From Thermoproteota archaeon (GTDB lineage Archaea > Thermoproteota > EX4484-205 > JAAOZP01), in contig JAOAJQ010000063.1 in assembly GCA_026414125.1 (NCBI GenBank), positions 1 to 7,144 on the forward strand: a DNA stretch of 7,144 bases. Direction: 5' to 3'. Both the position numbers and the translations under genes were made by a program. Below, piece after piece: positions 4,442 to 7,144 of this stretch; positions within the stretch are counted from its first letter, which is position 1; each line of letters opens with the position of its first letter. The notes under the pieces were generated by a model. The model saw only the letters and a program-made list of their open reading frames with translations, made no database searches and was not told the origin of the DNA.

Positions 4442-6343
4442 TTGAAAACCCAGAAAATAAGTCTTTCCAGCATCGACTACCTGGTGCTCTCAAGGGAGCT
4501 TTCTAAAGAACTGCGGGGAGCATGGGTTGACAACGTTTACAACCATCCTGATTACGGATACTATCTGATGGTTTTTAGAAGCAGCGGGATTGTTAAGAAG
4601 CTAGTCATAATACCCGGCGAATCATTGTTTCTAACTCGACACGATTATCCTGTCCCAAGCACCCCTGAAGACAGCGTATTGCGGTTGAGAAGAATAGTCT
4701 GCAACCTTAGGGTGGAGAGTGTGGAGCAGCATGACTTTGACAGGATTATAGTCATGAGTCTTTCCAGAGGAGGGTTTAAAGCTAGGCTTATCTTCGAGGG
4801 ATTGAAACGCGGAGTCCTTGTCCTTGTTGCTGAAGACTGGCGTATTCTTTTCACTTCTCAGAGAATCGAGATGGGAGCCAGATCGCTCAGAGAGGGGGAG
4901 AAATATGTTTTCCCACCGTCCAATATATTAGACCCCACAGGTGCTCAGGAAAGCCTAAAAGCAGCCCTGCTAGAGTATTCTTCTGAAAAGCTTGGCAGGC
5001 TGATAGCTGGTAGGCTGGGCTTCGGGTCTAAAACAATGGGTGAGATATGCAGAAGGATTGGGATGGATCCTGACTCAAACGTTGAAGGAAAGATTCCTCT
5101 TATAATCGAAACCATAGGAGTACTTGTTAAAGAGGCTGAGGAGTCTCCGAAGCCGCGGATATATTATCGCGAGGGCCGTCCAGTAGACGTGTCTGGGATA
5201 AGGCTTCTCTCCCTGGAGAACATGGAGCAGAAGGAGGTTGAAACTGTCTCAGAGGCTCTGGATGAATATTATGCTAAAGTCGGGTTTGAGGCTGCTGCCG
5301 ATCATGAGAAATCATCCTTAGAGCTTAGCAGACTGGTTAGAATAAGGGAGAACCTTGCTTCCGAAGTAGAGGCATTGAGGAATAAAGCCAGAATGATCAT
5401 GGAGAATCTTACAGGCTTCCAGGCGGTTTTAGACGCTGTAAGGAAGAGGGAGAACACGCCTGCTGATTTCAGGATTCTTGAAACCGACTACGAAAGGAGG
5501 ATTGTTAAGATTCTTTTCAACGATTCAGAGTTTAAGCTTAACCTGGACTCCTCAGCCGCGTCGAACGCCTCCAGCATGTTTGAGGAGGCTAAGAAAATAG
5601 AGAAGCATCTTTCTGAGATCGATGGTAAGATTCTTCTGCTTAAGGATAAGACCTCTGTCGAAATGAGGAGAATGATTCCTGAGAAAAGAGTTGAAAGAAA
5701 ATGGTTTGAAAAGTTCCGGTGGAACATATCGGTTAACGGGAACCTTATTCTAGCAGGTAGAGACGCTGGGACTAACGAGCTTCTCGTCAAGAAGTATGTT
5801 TCAGATAGAAGCATGGTGTTTCACGCAGACTTCATAGGAGCACCGTTCGTAACCATATATAACGTTGAAAACCCTTCAGAGGAGGAGCTTAAGGAGGCTG
5901 CGCTCATGGCTGCATGCTACACTGCAAGGGCCTGGGAGAACAAGTATGCTTCCCTAGATGTCTACTGGGTCAGGGGAAGCCAGGTTAGCAAACAAGCTCC
6001 TCCAGGCCAGTACCTCCCAAAGGGGGCATTTATGATAAGAGGGGAGAAGAACTTCGTTAGAGACGTTGAGCTTAAGCTTTGGATCGGCGTTTCAGATAAT
6101 GGTGAGGTGGTCTACGGGAGTCTAAGCAAGGTAAAGGCAATGTGTAGAAAGTATGCAGTGGTTCTGCCCGGGGAAAATGATAAGAATCACGAAGCAGCCT
6201 TACTTGCAAAGAGGTTTCTTAAAGATCTGTCTCTTTCCCGCAACGCATTACCCGAGCTGGTTGAGAAGATTCGCAGCATTATTCCAGGGAGACACTGTGA
6301 AGCACTCTACATGCCACCTCTCCCTCCTGAGCAAGCAAAATAG
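4442..6343 (+). CDS. NFACT family protein, archaeal Rqc2/RqcH homologue (ribosome-associated quality control)
   Basis: This 633-residue protein has the full NFACT architecture. NFACT-N (FbpA-like) covers about 1-160, beginning SLSSIDYLVLSREL with the conserved Asp12 and including Asp100-Arg101 in EQHDFDRIIV. A helix-hairpin-helix-like middle part follows at about 181-215 (LIAGRLGFGSKTMGEICRRIG). Coiled-coil arms span about 285-325 and 375-405. NFACT-R (DUF814) spans about 420-545, with KWFEKFRW, GRDAGTNELLVKKY, HADFIGAP, YWVRGSQVSK and KGAFMIRGEKNF, and an archaeal C-terminal extension ends at 633. Studied homologues bind 60S/50S subunits carrying obstructed nascent chains and recruit tRNA to add C-terminal tails (Ala in bacterial RqcH, Ala/Thr in yeast Rqc2); the Asp-Arg pair is needed and is kept here. 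Start is TTG (AAA ACC next), forced because Asp12 must be included and the next Met is residue 43. It is divergent from the EMC6-like gene. Confidence 0.93.
   Translation: MKTQKISLSSIDYLVLSRELSKELRGAWVDNVYNHPDYGYYLMVFRSSGIVKKLVIIPGESLFLTRHDYPVPSTPEDSVLRLRRIVCNLRVESVEQHDFDRIIVMSLSRGGFKARLIFEGLKRGVLVLVAEDWRILFTSQRIEMGARSLREGEKYVFPPSNILDPTGAQESLKAALLEYSSEKLGRLIAGRLGFGSKTMGEICRRIGMDPDSNVEGKIPLIIETIGVLVKEAEESPKPRIYYREGRPVDVSGIRLLSLENMEQKEVETVSEALDEYYAKVGFEAAADHEKSSLELSRLVRIRENLASEVEALRNKARMIMENLTGFQAVLDAVRKRENTPADFRILETDYERRIVKILFNDSEFKLNLDSSAASNASSMFEEAKKIEKHLSEIDGKILLLKDKTSVEMRRMIPEKRVERKWFEKFRWNISVNGNLILAGRDAGTNELLVKKYVSDRSMVFHADFIGAPFVTIYNVENPSEEELKEAALMAACYTARAWENKYASLDVYWVRGSQVSKQAPPGQYLPKGAFMIRGEKNFVRDVELKLWIGVSDNGEVVYGSLSKVKAMCRKYAVVLPGENDKNHEAALLAKRFLKDLSLSRNALPELVEKIRSIIPGRHCEALYMPPLPPEQAK
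4454..4461 (-). promoter_or_regulatory. TATA-like box for EMC6-like gene, inside the NFACT coding region
   Basis: Minus-strand CTTATTTT centred 27-28 bases before the EMC6-like ATG at 4430, the leaderless distance. It lies on codons 5-7 of the NFACT gene. Upstream of the ATG there is no Shine-Dalgarno (CAACCTCCAGATGA). Confidence 0.45.
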
Positions 6344-6358
6344 CAATCTACATATCTA

Positions 6359-6395
6359 GGTTAAAAACGGATTAACGCTTAAAAAGGAGGGTACT
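6359..6395 (+). promoter_or_regulatory. Leader of the aminotransferase gene: TATA-like boxes and Shine-Dalgarno
   Basis: The 52-base gap after NFACT holds two TATA-like elements, GTTAAAAAC at 6359-6368 and CTTAAAA at 6379-6384, and GGAGG at 6386-6390. GGAGG is five bases before the TTG at 6396, a good ribosome-binding distance. The second TATA-like element is about 29 bases before another in-frame TTG at 6411. The two signals therefore support different starts. Confidence 0.45.
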
Positions 6396-7144
6396 TTGGG
6401 GAAAACTGGGTTGAAAATAGCTTCCAGAATAAGCAGGATTGTTGAGCCGCCTCACAGAAGGATTTTGAAGGAAGCCTTGTCTAGGAGGAGCATTGTGATG
6501 AACCTTAGCGTAGGGGACATTTTCATAAATCCCCATCCGCTGGTAAAGGATGCTGTCAGGAAAGCCTCTGAGGAAATCAGCCTTACGTACCCTCCTGTAG
6601 AAGGTTTTAGCGAGCTTAGAGGATTGATAGCTGAATACTTGAGGGAGAGCAGGGGTTTAGACTTAAAAGCTGAGAACATTCTGGTGACCGCGGGGGCTTC
6701 AGAAGCGTTTCTCATAGCATTGATGACTGTGCTCGACCCCGGGGATAGGGTTATTCTCCCTGACCCCACTTACCCGCAGCACACGCTGGTGGTAAACCTT
6801 TTCGACAACATTATGATAGATTATTACACTCAGGATTCAAAGGTTAGTGATCAGGTTGCTGTGGGAAAAAACGGGCGCAGCCTTATACTGGTTTGCTCCC
6901 CAAACAACCCGACTGGGAGGATTATTTCGCCTAAGGATATGGAGAAGCTTGTCGAGCATGCTCGGGAAACCGGTTCTACGATTGTTTCCGACGAGACTTA
7001 TTTAGAAATATTTTTCGGTGAAAACAAGCCTGTGAGTCCAGGAAGCTTTGACACTAGTCTTGAAAACACTATTATCATAGGAAGCTTCTCTAAGAACATG
7101 GGGATAACTGGGTTAAGGGTGGGTTTCATAGCTTCTGAAAAAAG
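6396..7144 (+). CDS. Class I/II PLP-dependent aminotransferase (C-terminus cut by window edge)
   Basis: About 249 codons of a fold-type I aminotransferase are present; the last third or so of the protein is missing, given the usual 380-400 residues. Recognisable in order are LSVGDIFINPHPLVKDA, the YPPVEGFSELRGLIAEYL block typical of the family, VTAGASEAFLIAL (PLP phosphate-binding region), LPDPTYPQH, CSPNNPTG at 167-174 with the cofactor-contacting Asn, SDETY at 198-202 with the Asp that pairs with the pyridine nitrogen, and GSFSKNMGITGLRVGF with the Schiff-base Lys233 and an Arg after it. The enzyme should be cytoplasmic and transfer an amino group between an amino acid and a 2-oxo acid; substrate (aspartate, alanine, aromatic or other) cannot be read from this part. 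Start at 6396 is favoured by GGAGG with five-base spacing; TTG at 6411 is a leaderless alternative giving MKIASRISRI. It follows NFACT by 52 bases with its own apparent promoter. Confidence 0.9.
   Translation, partial: MGKTGLKIASRISRIVEPPHRRILKEALSRRSIVMNLSVGDIFINPHPLVKDAVRKASEEISLTYPPVEGFSELRGLIAEYLRESRGLDLKAENILVTAGASEAFLIALMTVLDPGDRVILPDPTYPQHTLVVNLFDNIMIDYYTQDSKVSDQVAVGKNGRSLILVCSPNNPTGRIISPKDMEKLVEHARETGSTIVSDETYLEIFFGENKPVSPGSFDTSLENTIIIGSFSKNMGITGLRVGFIASEK

Noticed and set aside
6494..6502. GTGATGA resembling a C box, with CTGA downstream, as a possible C/D sRNA
   Set aside because: It lies inside coding sequence, the downstream CTGA is about 70 bases away, and no terminal stem or matching D'/C' pair is seen.
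6452..6769. Minus-strand frame of 105 codons within the aminotransferase
   Set aside because: Antisense to clear aminotransferase motifs; no family resemblance.
1..7144. tRNA or rRNA genes, CRISPR arrays, insertion sequences or phage attachment sites
   Set aside because: No cloverleaf-like stems with TTCGA-type loops, regularly spaced repeats, transposase motifs or terminal inverted repeats were found on either strand.

Overview
The window reads as a compact stretch of archaeal chromosome, most likely from a thermophilic Thermoproteota (crenarchaeal) type lineage; the exact order cannot be fixed from sequence alone. The evidence is an archaeal-type phosphoglycerate mutase (ApgM), an archaeal Holliday-junction-resolvase-like nuclease, a full-length archaeal NFACT/Rqc2-like protein, Arg codons dominated by AGG/AGA, TATA-like boxes placed about 27-30 bases before start codons (leaderless style), and very frequent TTG starts (6 of the 8 genes whose start is visible).

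Layout. Left block, minus strand: a partial BPL_N/glutamine-amidotransferase-like gene running off the left edge (1-522), a glycoside hydrolase family 3 protein related to NagZ (569-2113), a 124-base intergenic stretch rich in AACGTTTTT-type repeats and T runs, then a two-gene operon of apgM (2577-3752) followed after one codon by the Hjc-like nuclease (2238-2573). Middle: an 87-base divergent promoter region, then a short conserved-looking hypothetical gene on plus (3840-4157) that overlaps tail to tail by 18 bases with a small three-helix membrane protein on minus (4140-4430) resembling EMC6. Right block, plus strand: the NFACT/Rqc2-like gene (4442-6343), starting only 11 bases from the EMC6-like start, and a partial class I/II PLP aminotransferase (from 6396) running off the right edge.

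How it fits together. apgM is central glycolysis/gluconeogenesis; its partner nuclease is DNA repair or recombination and the coupling may be just co-transcription. The most suggestive neighbourhood is the head-to-head pair of a ribosome-quality-control factor (NFACT, keeping the Asp-Arg pair needed for tailing in studied homologues) and an EMC6-like membrane-insertion-type protein. Their apparent TATA boxes lie inside each other's first codons, so their expression may be linked or mutually exclusive. No rRNA, tRNA, CRISPR array, insertion sequence or prophage signal was seen. There is no gene-free stretch above 300 bases.
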